Origin: Paenibacillus sp. DMB20
Lineage (GTDB): Bacteria > Bacillota > Bacilli > Paenibacillales > Paenibacillaceae
Length of the DNA stretch: 64,000 nucleotides
Assembly (NCBI RefSeq): GCF_000987955.1
Contig: NZ_LAZU01000040.1
Coordinates: 62,001 to 126,000, forward strand
Direction of reading: 5' to 3'
Every line of letters begins with the position of its first letter. The stretch's first letter is position 1. The notes below the pieces were generated by a model. That model did no database searches and was not told the origin of the DNA. It saw only the letters and a program-made list of their open reading frames with translations. Of the stretch, positions 41,523 through 51,686 are shown one piece after another. A program made the position numbers and the translations under genes.

Positions 41523-42353
41523 ATGGCGATGAGAACAAGATCTGAGGTATTGGCTAAGTTAAAAGCGGAGGCTGCTGCCGGGAACGTCCTTTTGGGAGCC
41601 GGTGCCGGAACGGGAATATCGGCCAAAAGCGCCGAGGCCGGCGGCGTCGATCTGATCATCATATACAATTCGGGACGCTACCGGATGGCCGGCCGCGGAT
41701 CGCTTGCCGGGTTGATGCCGTACGGCGATGCCAACCAAATCGTGGTGGACATGGGCAACGAGGTGCTTCCTGTCGTAAAGGATACCCCCGTATTGGCGGG
41801 AGTCTGCGGCACCGATCCTTTCCGGATCATGGACATCTTTTTAAAGCAGCTGAAGGAGCAGGGCTTTGCAGGGGTTCAGAACTTCCCGACGGTTGGCCTG
41901 ATTGACGGGGTATTCCGCACGAACCTTGAAGAAACGGGCATGGGGTATGATCTTGAGGTGGAAATGATCCGGAAGGCGCATGAGCTCGATATGCTGACGA
42001 CGCCGTATGTGTTCGATGCGGATCAGGCGAAGAAAATGGCCGAGGCCGGTGCGGATGTGCTTGTGGCTCATATGGGGCTTACCACCAAAGGAACGATCGG
42101 CGCCAAAACCGCATTGACCCTGGATGATTGCGTGGAGAAAATTCAGGCCATTTGCGATGCGGGCAGAGCGGTCAATCCGGACATCATGGTATTGTGTCAC
42201 GGCGGTCCGATCGCAGAGCCGGAGGATGCCGAGTATGTGCTGTCCCGAACCCAAGGAGTCGAAGGATTTTTCGGCGCTTCCAGCATCGAGCGATTTGCAA
42301 CGGAGGTTGGCATCAAACAGCAGACGGAAGCTTTTAAGAATATATCCAAATAA
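41523..42353 (+). CDS. PEP-hydrolase-like TIM-barrel protein (Tm-1 C-terminal domain homologue)
   Basis: Intact, 276 residues, ATG after ACTGGAGGATG. Glycine-rich GAGAGTGISAKSAEAGGVDL, GVCGTDPFRIMD, FPTVGLIDGVFR and CHGGPIAEPEDAEYV mark the phosphoenolpyruvate-hydrolase-like barrel family. It is the second gene of a two-gene unit with UPF0261 and is paralogous to the barrel of the AraC fusion upstream. Cytoplasmic. Substrate unknown; a phosphorylated or carboxylated small molecule is an inference from the fold. Confidence 0.87.
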   Translation: MAMRTRSEVLAKLKAEAAAGNVLLGAGAGTGISAKSAEAGGVDLIIIYNSGRYRMAGRGSLAGLMPYGDANQIVVDMGNEVLPVVKDTPVLAGVCGTDPFRIMDIFLKQLKEQGFAGVQNFPTVGLIDGVFRTNLEETGMGYDLEVEMIRKAHELDMLTTPYVFDADQAKKMAEAGADVLVAHMGLTTKGTIGAKTALTLDDCVEKIQAICDAGRAVNPDIMVLCHGGPIAEPEDAEYVLSRTQGVEGFFGASSIERFATEVGIKQQTEAFKNISK

Positions 42354-42367
42354 TCGGTCAGTCCCAT

Positions 42368-42430
42368 ATCCCCTTGATGGAAGGCATACCTGTTTGCATC
42401 GGTATGTCTTCACATCAAGGGGATTTCTTT
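42368..42430 (+). terminator. Rho-independent terminator
   Basis: ATCCCCTTGATG at 42368 pairs perfectly with CATCAAGGGGAT at 42413; an inner GGCATACC/GGTATGTC also pairs. Confidence 0.9.
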
Positions 42431-42466
42431 ATAATATAGGAAGGTATAGGTAAGAGGAGGGCGGCC

Positions 42467-42982
42467 GTGAATTTATATCATTTTAGCGAAGAAGAGAACA
42501 TTGAGATTTTTAAGCCGAGGGTTAAAGAAAACCGGAGGGACATGCCTCCGATCGTATGGGCGATTGATGAAGAGCACCAGTTTACTTTTTATTTTCCCAG
42601 GGATTGCCCGCGGATCGTATACACCCGGTCCGACGATTTGACGCGGGAGGACGAACGGAGGTTTTTCGGCAATACGGGCGCGGATATTGTGATAACCGTC
42701 GAGACGGGCTGGTTCGACCGGATCATGAGCACCACATTATACCGTTATGAGCTTCCCGGGAAGACGTTTGAGCTTTTTGATGCCACAGCCGGCTATTACA
42801 TATCAAAGGATACGGTTGTGCCGACTGGCAAGCTTGCTATCTCTAACGGGCTTGAGCAATTAATGGCAATGAACATGGATGTACGCTTTACCCCTGATCT
42901 GTATCCTCTTCGAGAGGCTGTATTGCAGTCGTCGATCAAGGATTTCGGGATCCATCGATTTGAAAATGCGGTAAAAAGGTAA
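42467..42982 (+). CDS. DUF6886-like protein
   Basis: Intact, 171 residues, GTG start after AGAGGAGGG. It begins NLYHFSEEENIEIFKPR and contains VWAIDEEHQFTFYFPRDCPR, a pattern like that of ADP-ribosyltransferase-fold housekeeping proteins that begin YHFSE. No signal peptide or membrane segment is seen. I know of no established function. Confidence 0.75.
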   Translation: MNLYHFSEEENIEIFKPRVKENRRDMPPIVWAIDEEHQFTFYFPRDCPRIVYTRSDDLTREDERRFFGNTGADIVITVETGWFDRIMSTTLYRYELPGKTFELFDATAGYYISKDTVVPTGKLAISNGLEQLMAMNMDVRFTPDLYPLREAVLQSSIKDFGIHRFENAVKR

Positions 42983-43251
42983 GGAATGAGGAGAGTCATC
43001 CGGCGTGTATACAGACCTTGAACGGTAAGATAGGACAATGGAATGGATATTTTGCCATCGATGATTTCACAATAACGTACTTTACCCCTGACGCTGCTCT
43101 CGTGAGCTCGTGAAAATTCGCGTGAAAAATAGAAGAATAATCCTAGAAAAGACTAAGCGTATGGTCCCTTGTGATCCCCTGGTTCTCTTGGTAATCTTTA
43201 TGAAATCAGATTGATTCCATATCGATTATTTAGGGAATAGGAGTTGTGAGG

Positions 43252-43911
43252 ATGTCCAGAAAACGTTGGTTCGCCGCTTCGATTACGATGGGGATGTTTG
43301 TAACAGGCGCTGCAGGCGTTTATGCAGGCAGCAAGCTTCAGGAAATCAAAGCTTTTCTCAACCCTGGGATCGGCATCACCGTGAACGGTAAAGACTTCAA
43401 ACCGGTTGACGACAAAGGCAAGGCGATCGTGCCGATTACTTATGACAATACCACGTACTTGCCAGTAAGAGCTGTATCGGAAGCACTTCAAGTGCCTGTA
43501 AAATATGATTCCGCATCCAACAAAGTCCGGATTGGCAGCGGCGTTTCGACGACGCCTGAACCAGGGGAGACCAAGCCGCCGGCCGCGGCATTTGAAAGAC
43601 CGAAGTATATCCCGGCCGATTTTCCGTTCCCTAAAGACGCGCAAAAAGTATACCTTCAAGAAAGCGCCGATGGAAAGAAGTCGGTCATGTATATTTACAA
43701 GACCAAAGCAGAACTCGCCACATTGGATGAAATGTATAACTCCTATTTGAAGAGCAAAAAGTATAACAACTTGCTCAACTCGTCAAACAAAAACAGTTTG
43801 TCGATTATGGGAGACAGCGCCACCGAAAGCGCCATGATATCGAGCGAATCGACCGGATCCAGGGATGCTGATGGTTATATCGAAATTTCCGTCAACTGGA
43901 GCGAGTTATAA
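43252..43911 (+). CDS. Secreted copper-amine-oxidase-N-type stalk protein
   Basis: 219 residues from ATG 43252, 8 bases after GGAG; a GTG at 43246 is too close to that site. A signal peptide (residues 1-26, ending AAGVYAG) is followed by the stalk domain found in many Paenibacillus surface proteins (ITVNGKDFKPVDDKGKAIVP, NTTYLPVRAVSEAL). The C-terminal half (about 105-219) is not recognised. The next 76-codon open frame follows its TAA directly and in the same frame. Confidence 0.82.
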   Translation: MSRKRWFAASITMGMFVTGAAGVYAGSKLQEIKAFLNPGIGITVNGKDFKPVDDKGKAIVPITYDNTTYLPVRAVSEALQVPVKYDSASNKVRIGSGVSTTPEPGETKPPAAAFERPKYIPADFPFPKDAQKVYLQESADGKKSVMYIYKTKAELATLDEMYNSYLKSKKYNNLLNSSNKNSLSIMGDSATESAMISSESTGSRDADGYIEISVNWSEL

Positions 43912-44142
43912 TTGAAATTTGAAGTGAATGACGTGGATATTTTTGGATCCGGGATGACCGAGCTTGTCGATATCAATGTCGATAAGAAAATTGATGATCT
44001 GATTGGCAACGTCATTCCGGCAAGTGATGAAATCATCGTTCGTTTTGAGGATATATCCAATAAATCGACGGATTATACTTTAACCAAGAAGCAGAAACAA
44101 ACGGTAGCAGATATCATCGAATACTATAATTACTTAGATTAA
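43912..44142 (+). CDS. Small hypothetical protein directly after the stalk protein
   Basis: 76 residues from a TTG that immediately follows the TAA of the stalk gene in the same frame; GGAGCGAG lies about 8 bases ahead. The sequence is acidic and mixed alpha/beta (DVDIFGSGMTELVDINVDKK, KKQKQTVADIIEYYNYL), with no signal peptide. It could be a coupled small gene or a part of the stalk protein cut off by a stop mutation. Confidence 0.5.
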   Translation: MKFEVNDVDIFGSGMTELVDINVDKKIDDLIGNVIPASDEIIVRFEDISNKSTDYTLTKKQKQTVADIIEYYNYLD

Positions 44143-44185
44143 TTCGCACAGCCAGAAGACTTTATGCACTAATAACATACATCCC

Positions 44186-44222
44186 AAAGAGCCGAATTCC
44201 CTTAAAGGAATTCAGGCTCTTT
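44186..44222. terminator. Bidirectional terminator
   Basis: AAAGAGCC at 44186 pairs with GGCTCTTT at 44215, with an inner AATTCC/GGAATT, between convergent genes. Confidence 0.88.
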
Positions 44223-44228
44223 GTTGTT

Positions 44229-45074
44229 TTACAGCCGTATATCCGCCTGTGGATTTTTGCGGAATTTCAAGGGAGAAAGACCGATTATGTTTTTAAACGT
44301 CCGGCCGAAATGGGTTAAATTCTCGAAACCGACGCTTTCGGCAACGGCTGATACTTGCAAATTGGATTCTTTCAACAAATGGCAGGCTTGCTTGATCCGA
44401 ACATGGTTTACATACTCGATCAGGGTAAACCCCGTCGATTCTTTGAAGGTCCGGCTGAGGTGGGAGGGACTGACATGGAACCGGGCAGCGAGATCCTCCA
44501 ATGTCAGGCGCTCATCATAATGGTGATTGATGAAATGGGCGATATGGGAGATGCGCCGATGAACCCGGTTGGTTGAGGCGTTCATGTATTGACGGCCGCT
44601 GTTTAAAATGCGGTGTATGAAAATCAAAAGCTCCGACAGCAGGATTTTGAGGTAGAAATTCGACTCCGGGAAACCGTTTGCCGACTCGGCGGCCATCTTC
44701 GCAAAAATGCCTTCGACATAGCCCTGCTCCTGACCCTTTAGCCGGATGGAGCCGGAACCGGACTGGAATGGTGACAGCGGATGAAAAGACGATTCCTCGG
44801 TCAACAACCCGCCTAAAAACTCTTCTTTAAAGAGCAGGGCCACTCTTTCAAATGCGGCACCGTTGGGATTGATCAGCCGGTGGCCGTCATTTTTTCGAAT
44901 GAGCAGCATGGAGCCGCCCACAAGCTGAAACGGCTGGCTTCCGATACAATAATGAAGCTCGCCCGAGACAATATACAGAATTTCATAAGCGTCGTGGTAA
45001 TGGAACGAAGGAATGCTTGAACGGGATTTGCTCTCTCGGCTGATATAAAAGGGATCGGAATGAAAAAAGTTCAT
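44229..45074 (-). CDS. AraC-family regulator with N-terminal cupin
   Basis: Intact, about 281 residues from ATG 45074, preceded by GAGAGGTG. The N-terminal part (about 1-150) is a cupin (IPSFHYHDAYEILYIVSGEL, GGSMLLIRKND). The last 100 residues are the AraC domain (RLTLEDLAARFHVSPSHLSRTF, LQVSAVAESVGFENLTHFGRTF). It probably binds a sugar and controls the divergent large secreted enzyme at 45300; palindromes lie between them. Confidence 0.9.
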   Translation of the reverse strand: MNFFHSDPFYISRESKSRSSIPSFHYHDAYEILYIVSGELHYCIGSQPFQLVGGSMLLIRKNDGHRLINPNGAAFERVALLFKEEFLGGLLTEESSFHPLSPFQSGSGSIRLKGQEQGYVEGIFAKMAAESANGFPESNFYLKILLSELLIFIHRILNSGRQYMNASTNRVHRRISHIAHFINHHYDERLTLEDLAARFHVSPSHLSRTFKESTGFTLIEYVNHVRIKQACHLLKESNLQVSAVAESVGFENLTHFGRTFKNIIGLSPLKFRKNPQADIRL

Positions 45075-45190
45075 GTCAATCACCTCTCTCGGCAATCCGC
45101 AGTTTAATGATGTCCTCATTGTAACCGAAGCCGTTTGAATTGTTAATCAAAATCACAGCAATATATGTTGAAAATGGCGGTTTTTAAATA

Positions 45191-45281
45191 AGATTCCCCG
45201 AGAATCCTTAGGCAAGCATGGGATATATTCAAAAAGCGGGATTCTTAAGAATCCTCAAGCTAAACCGTTCAATTTGAACGG
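45191..45281. promoter_or_regulatory. Three palindromes in the divergent AraC / secreted enzyme region
   Basis: GATTC (45192) and GAATC (45202) form a dyad; GGATTCTTAAGAATCC (45239) is a perfect 16-base palindrome with the same half-site; CCGTTCAATTTGAACGG (45265) is a perfect palindrome around its central T, about 20 bases before the start codon. The first two look like operator copies. The last may be an operator or a leader hairpin. Confidence 0.65.
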
Positions 45282-45299
45282 GAAAGGGGCTATCAAAAC

Positions 45300-48200
45300 A
45301 TGCGAATCAAGAAGAAGAGAGGAAGAAATCCGCAACGAATGTTCATTTTGTTCTTAGCACTTCTATTGATCCCCTGGTCATTCCCGGCAGATTCACATGC
45401 CGGCCCCATGGCGGGCAAGCCCGAGCAAGCCTCCGATGAACCGAGGGCAGCGGCCGAAGCCGCAATCGCCGAATGGGTCTTCAAGAACAAGGGAGAAGGC
45501 GGAATCCATCCTGCAACCGGAGGACAATACCAGTCTTCTTCGATTCTCCAACAGGTCGGAGGGTATTTCGAATACTTCGACGGTAATGCCAAAGACATCA
45601 GCTATCAGGGCTGGGACAAAGGCGAGGGCAAGAAGTACTGGTTGGCAACCGTTTCCACGTCTAATTACAAGAATATCAAATTATCTTCGGAACAAAGCTC
45701 TTCCGGTTCCGGTCCCAACGATTTTAAAATGCAGGTAAGCACCGACCGCACGGCCTGGACGGATGTTCCGGGCGGAAACGTGCAGATGAATACCGTTTCC
45801 AGCTATAATTGTCCGGGACAATCCTGCAAGCTCAACAAAGTCCCGCTGCCGAATGCGGACGACAAGGATCTGCTGTATATCCGCTGGGTGGTTAACTCCA
45901 ATAAGCCAACCAACCCCAAAGATAATCCCAAAGGCATTGGATCGGGAGGTTCCAGCAAAATTCGGAACATTCGCGTAACCGGGGAACCGATATCCGGGAC
46001 AACGCCTGAACAGCCTACCATCGACGTATCCTATTTACCGGAACAAGGTGCGGAAAAGGTATCCGTGACGACGCCGATCGAGGTGAAGTTCAACAAACCG
46101 ATAACGGTGACCGCCAAACAGGACATCACGGTTCGGGATGGACAGAATCAGCCTGCACCCGGTTTGACCGCCGACGTTATCAATCAAACGACTTTGCGCA
46201 TCGGGCACGGCGGGTTAGGCAAAGGAAAAGTGTACAAAGTTTCCGTGCCCAAAACCGCAGTCCAAGGAAAAGACGGATCCCCTCTGATCCGGGATATCGA
46301 GTGGAGCTTTACGACTCAAGAATCCGTGTCCCAGCCTAAACTTATTAACATGACCTTGAACGGCGATCCCAAAACGAGCATGGCTTTTGCATGGTACACG
46401 GATACCTCGGCAGAGACGAAAGTCCAGGTTGCCGAAGCTGCAGGGGGAAGCGGAAACGGGTTTCCGCAAGAGGGGGTTCTTGAATTCACCGGATCCTCCG
46501 AGGAAATTTCGACTTATATGACCAAGAGCGACAGATCGACCGGCAAGAAGAAAAAGTTTTTCAGCCATAAAGCGACCGCGAACGGATTAAAGCCGGGAAC
46601 CGAATATGTATTCCGGGTGGGCGACGGCTCGGCATGGAGCTCCGTCGGATCGTTTAAAACCGATGCCGCGACCTCCCAGCCATATCGCTTTATCGTCGGT
46701 TCCGACTCGCAAGCCTCAAGCAAATCGGGTTTTGAGCCATGGGCAGATACGTTCAGGAAAGCCTATGAACACATCGGCAACCCCAAGTTTCTGATCAACG
46801 CCGGCGATTTGGTCGATAACGGCGACCTGGAGGAGCAGTGGCAGTGGATGCTGGGGCTCGCGCAGGAGTATCTGATGAAGGTGCCGATCGTTCCCGTACT
46901 GGGCGGACACGAGGTCTCGGATTGGGACGGGGATGAAACGACGCCGAACAACAACTTCTACAATCACTTCAATCTGCCCCGGAAAGTGGTGGATGCCACG
47001 CATGACGGCTCCGTTTATTCTTTTGAATACGGAGACGCGCTCTACATGGTGTACAACTCGCAGTTTGACGGCAAGCTGAAGGAGGACGGCTCCGTCGACT
47101 GGGACGACGATCAGCATGAGCAGTTCTGGAACCAGATCGATTGGATGCGGAATACGGTGGCGAAGACCGATAAGAAGTGGAAATTCGTGACGTTCCATAA
47201 GGCGCCTTACGCAGCCGGCGATAATTCCGCGAAATGGGAAGGGGAGCGCGTTAAATTCTACAGAAAACACCTGATTCCCGTTTTTGACGAGCTTGGCATC
47301 GATATGGTGTTTGAGGCTCACGACCATATGTATATGCGTTCTTTCCAGATGTACGGAGACAAGGTCATCGATCCGAAAAAGCTGGAGAAGGACGAGGCAG
47401 GCAACGTTGTCAATCCTCAGGGAACGGTGTATCTGATGTCGAATGCTTTTGGAAACAAGTTTTACCACAAAAACGAACCGTATGACGACTTCTTCGCGGC
47501 GGTCAACAAGCAGCCGGAGAAGAAAATGTTTACGGACGTGTCGGTATCGGATCAAATCCTGAAATTCGATGCCTATACGGCTGCTGTCGAAGATGAAGGG
47601 AAGAGCGGATACGGAAAAAATGGGCTGAAGGTATACGATCATTACGGCATCAAACGAACGGACACCAAACCGGATCCCGTGGAGGAGGCCAAGGTTAAAC
47701 TTCAAGGGACCAAGGCTACGTTGACCTGGAAGGCGCCTTCCTCCAGCAAAGAGCAGGTAAGGGGATTCCGGATTTATGAGCAGGATGACAAAGTCGGCAA
47801 GCATTGGAGCCTCTACGTCCCGGTGAAGTCGGGAACGTCGCAATACAGCGCCGTTATCGACAAGTTGAATCCGGAGATCCAATATAACCTGGTGATCAAG
47901 TCCGTCGGCAGAAGAGACAATTCCAGTCCGGTCACGGCAAGCACATCGGATCAGACCGGGGGGAATGAACCTCCTTCTGTACCGGAGGGTTTGGCAGGCA
48001 AAGGGGTATCTCCATTCCAAATCGACCTGACCTGGAAAGCGCCTGCCGGCAAGGCGCCGGAACGTTATGATGTTTACCGCAACGGAACCCGTATTGGATC
48101 AACCAAGGAAATGGCCTATAACGATACCGGCCTGAAACCCGATACGGAATATTCGTACAAGGTGAAAGCCGTCAACGCGGGTGGTGCCGAGTCGCTGCCG

Positions 48201-49761
48201 ACGGAAGAAATCCGATTGAAAACGATGCCTTCTTCGCAAGGCACCGCGCCATATAAGCCATTCCCGCAGCATACGGCTTACGCCTCCGGCTCGATCAAGC
48301 CGAACCATTTGCAACAATCGCAACTGGATGCAACCGTCACCCGGCTGTACGATGAGTGGAAGCAGAAATACTTGAAGAAGAAGCCGTATCTTCAAACAAC
48401 GGAGCCGGACCAGTTCTACGTCTGGTATGCCGACGGGGACTGGTTCGAGGAGGAGTATGATAAGGAGCTTGATGTCAAGTATAGAGCGATGACCGTTTCC
48501 GAAGCACACGGATACGGGATGCTGATCACCGCCTACATGGCGGGTCACGATCCTAAGGCCAAGGCTTATTTTGACGGATTATATCGTTATTTCAGAGCGC
48601 ATCCGAGCAAGATCAACCCGGAGCTTATGGCATGGAAACAGGGCGATACAGGAAAAGCCGTCGTGAATGTCAGCGGAGTTGATTCGGCCACGGACGGAGA
48701 TATGGATATCGCCTACGCCCTGCTCCTTGCCGACCGCCAGTGGGGAAGCGACGGCGAGATCAACTACCTGGCCGAAGCCAAAAAAGTGATCAACGCCATC
48801 ATGAAGAGCGATGTCAATCACACCGAGTGGACTTTGAAGCTTGCCGACTGGGTAACCGACGACGATGCCAAATACGGCAGCGCAACGCGTCCTTCCGATT
48901 TTATGCTTCAGCATTTGAAGGACTTCCGAAACGTGAGCGGCGACGCCAATTGGGACCGCGTCATCGACAAAACCTATTCCGTCAGCGAAGGAATGTACAA
49001 AAAAATTCAGTCCGAATGCGGGGCTGCTTCCCGACTTTGTGGTCAAGAAAAACGGCAGTTATGCTCCGGCAGAACCTGAATTCTTGGAGTCCGAAACGGA
49101 CGGCGATTTCAGCTACAACTCGTCGCGCATTCCTTGGCGGATCGGTACCGACGCTCTCTTGACCGGAGATGCCCGTGCCAAGGAGCAGTTGAACCAAATG
49201 ACGTCTTGGATCCGCCAGGTGACCGGGGATGATCCAAGCAAAATCCATGGCGGTTACAAGTTGGACGGTTCGAACCCGCTCGTGGATTATACGGATATCG
49301 CGTTTTCCTCCCCGATGATGGTCAGCGCGATGATCGACCCGGCCAATCAGGATTGGCTCAACCGTTTGTGGGATCACAATGCCTCGATCTCCACGAGCGA
49401 TGACGTCTATTTTGGCAATACCCTGCGTCTCTTAACTATGATTGTCGTCTCGGGCAACTGGTGGTCGCCGACCATCGCGGACACCGAAGCGCCGATACAG
49501 CCAACCATCGAAAAAGCGGCCGCGGTATCCGGCTCATCCGTAGAACTGAAATGGGCTCCTTCTTTCGATAATGCGGGAATTGCGGAGTATAAGATTTACC
49601 GTAACAACTCCGTCATCGGAACGTCGAAGACAACCGATTTCAAGGATAGCGGATTGACGCCGAATACAACATATCATTATTTTATCGTGGCGTACGATAC
49701 GGCCGGCAACATGTCCAAAATCAGCAATGTAAGGATTGTCTCGACCGGAGGCCATGAATGA
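45300..49761 (+). CDS. Giant secreted phosphoesterase / GH8 fusion protein
   Basis: About 1486 residues. A signal peptide (1-35) is followed by a discoidin-like region (about 60-235), an SbsA-type Ig domain (about 240-340), a purple-acid-phosphatase-like part with its fibronectin domain (about 343-760), two fibronectin III domains (about 790-975), a GH8 glycosidase (about 985-1390) and a last fibronectin III. Phosphatase motifs are VGSDSQ, AGDLVDNGD, GGHE, TFHKAPY and EAHDHMYMRS. GH8 motifs are TVSEAHGYGML, with the acid Glu, and SATDGDMDIAYALLLA, with the base Asp. One frameshift lies in the G4 run at 49020-49023 (remove one G, CGLLPDFVVKKNGSY). GH8 enzymes cut chitosan, lichenan or cellulose; the joint task is unknown. 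Confidence 0.85.
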
Positions 49762-50084
49762 AAGCCGGAATGATCAAGCCATGCCGTTCAATCCTGCAGT
49801 GAAAGCATGATCTGCCGGCAATCATAACGAGAAGAATAAAGGGCCCGGGGCATCCCGGGCCCTTTATTATCACCCCGGAGAACTTTTTTATCGTCGATTA
49901 TTTCATTTGTTCATAAAGTACGCAGGCGCGACCGTTATCGGCGCGATCAAGGATGCGGGGTTGATTAACGGCATGTTGACGCACTTCTTCCAACATTCTT
50001 GCTAATTTCTAAGAGTTGTTTCCTTTGCCGAAAAGGTTATACTTATCAATAGGTTGATTAGATAGTCATCAGGGGGATATGTAC
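49762..50084. other. Intergenic region with terminator and possible coding relic
   Basis: Besides the terminator, 49920-50005 contains an in-frame stretch reading KYAGATVIGAIKDAGLINGM and then a stop. It resembles the end of a transporter-like protein but has no start or ribosome site. It may be a relic or chance. Confidence 0.35.
49841..49868 (+). terminator. Rho-independent terminator
   Basis: GGGCCCGGG at 49841 pairs with CCCGGGCCC at 49854, followed by TTTATT. Confidence 0.9.
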
Positions 50085-51437
50085 ATGGCAATGCGGGAAG
50101 AAGATTCATTACAGAAAAAATTGAGGCCAAGGCATATCAGCTTTATGGCTATGGGCGGGGTCATCGGCACCGGGATATTTAAAGGCAGTGCCGAGACGAT
50201 CAGTCTCGCCGGTCCGGGCGTTATTTTCTCTTATATCTTTGCGGGACTGCTCCTTCTGGTCGTTATGGGAGCGATGACGGAAATGGCCACGGTATATCCG
50301 GGCCGCAACATGAAAGACTTTGTCCGGGAAGCCTTTGGAGAGCGGGTTTCTTTTGTCATGGGCTGGATGTATTGTTTCATGTGGCTGTCGGTATGCGTGA
50401 TTGAAGTGATTGCGGCAGGCAGCTTTCTGCAATACTGGTTTCCGGATGTACCGCTGTGGGTGCTGAGCCTTGGAAGCGCGGCGCTGATCATTTTCATCAA
50501 CATGATGAGCGTCGGAAGCTTTGGCGAAGTGGAATTCTGGCTTGCAGGGATAAAAATCGCCATGATTATTATTTTTATCGTGCTGGGAAGCTTTCTTATG
50601 TTTGGCATAATTCCGAGTGCGGATACCCCGTACCTTCAGAATTTTACCGCTTACGGCGGGTTTTTGCCCAATGGATGGCTCGCCATATTTTCGGCCCTGC
50701 TGGTCGTGACCTTTTCGTATGGAGGCTCGGAGCTGATCGGCCTCACGTTAACCGAAACCGAAAATGCGGAGAAAATCCTGCCTAAAGTCGTGCGCAACTT
50801 TATTTTAAGGGTGATTTTGTTTTTTACGCTGCCGATCCTGATCATTTGCGGATTGATTCCGTGGAACCAGCTGGGGGGAGAGGCGAGTCCGTTCGTTCAG
50901 GTGTTGTCCGCTGCGGGACTGCAGGGAACCGCCCACATTATGAATTTCATATTGGTAACGGCCGTGCTGTCGGCAGCCAACTCCGGCATCTATGGCGCGA
51001 CGCGCATGATTTACTCCATGGCAGCCGCCGGGGAGGCTCCAAAGAGCCTGGCCAAGACCTCAAACAAAGGTATTCCTCTCAATACGCTGAAACTCTGCGC
51101 TGTCATTCTTTTAGCGGGTTCCCTGCTGGGACTGATTGCGCAAGACCAGTTGTTTCGGGTCTTGATGGCTGTTCCGGGCTTTGTTGTTGTACTGGTTTGG
51201 ATCTGCATTTGTCTTTCGCAGCTCAAGCTTCGCAAGGCTTATCCGGCGCAGCCCAGCTTTAAAGTATGGGGATTCCCCTATGTAACCGCCCTTACTGCGC
51301 TTTGCCTATCGGTTATCTCGATCCTGTTTCTGGCAGATGGACAGAACCGGGTCAGCATCAGCGTATGTCTGTCCGTCCTGCTGATATTGGTTGTCTGGTC
51401 TTTCATGAAATTCAGGACCGGGAGCAAAAACGGATAA
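50085..51437 (+). CDS. APC-superfamily amino-acid permease
   Basis: Intact, about 450 residues, twelve predicted spans. The N-terminal RHISFMAMGGVIGTGIFKGSAE and the FSYGGSELIGLTLTETENAEK stretch are typical of the amino-acid transporter family (AAT/GabP/LysP branch). ATG 50085 is preferred to ATG 50079 because CAGGGGG lies 8 bases before it. The substrate amino acid cannot be told. It is a single gene with no obvious partner. Confidence 0.9.
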   Translation: MAMREEDSLQKKLRPRHISFMAMGGVIGTGIFKGSAETISLAGPGVIFSYIFAGLLLLVVMGAMTEMATVYPGRNMKDFVREAFGERVSFVMGWMYCFMWLSVCVIEVIAAGSFLQYWFPDVPLWVLSLGSAALIIFINMMSVGSFGEVEFWLAGIKIAMIIIFIVLGSFLMFGIIPSADTPYLQNFTAYGGFLPNGWLAIFSALLVVTFSYGGSELIGLTLTETENAEKILPKVVRNFILRVILFFTLPILIICGLIPWNQLGGEASPFVQVLSAAGLQGTAHIMNFILVTAVLSAANSGIYGATRMIYSMAAAGEAPKSLAKTSNKGIPLNTLKLCAVILLAGSLLGLIAQDQLFRVLMAVPGFVVVLVWICICLSQLKLRKAYPAQPSFKVWGFPYVTALTALCLSVISILFLADGQNRVSISVCLSVLLILVVWSFMKFRTGSKNG

Positions 51438-51571
51438 CCGATCGGATCCCGGACTCAACGGATGCGGCGAATGAAGCCGTCTCAACGGGCAAAACGGATG
51501 ATGTACTGCCATCCGTTATTAAGCCGTCATGCACAATTCCAAAGACATGACAACTGGCGGTACGGAGAAAC

Positions 51572-51608
51572 GGCGGCACGGGAACGAATCCTCTGCCGCC
51601 TTTTATTT
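51572..51608 (+). terminator. Rho-independent terminator
   Basis: GGCGGCA at 51572 pairs with TGCCGCC at 51594, followed by TTTTATTT. Confidence 0.85.
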
Positions 51609-51686
51609 AACATAGGCTTAGCGATTGGGTTCAGTTGATTATCCCCCCATCCCTTTTTTTTATTAAAAATTTCTAAGGAGATAAAG

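Noticed and set aside
46716..48020. Long antisense open frame of 434 codons
   Set aside because: It lies wholly opposite the phosphoesterase gene, whose motifs are clear; GC-rich codons create such shadows.
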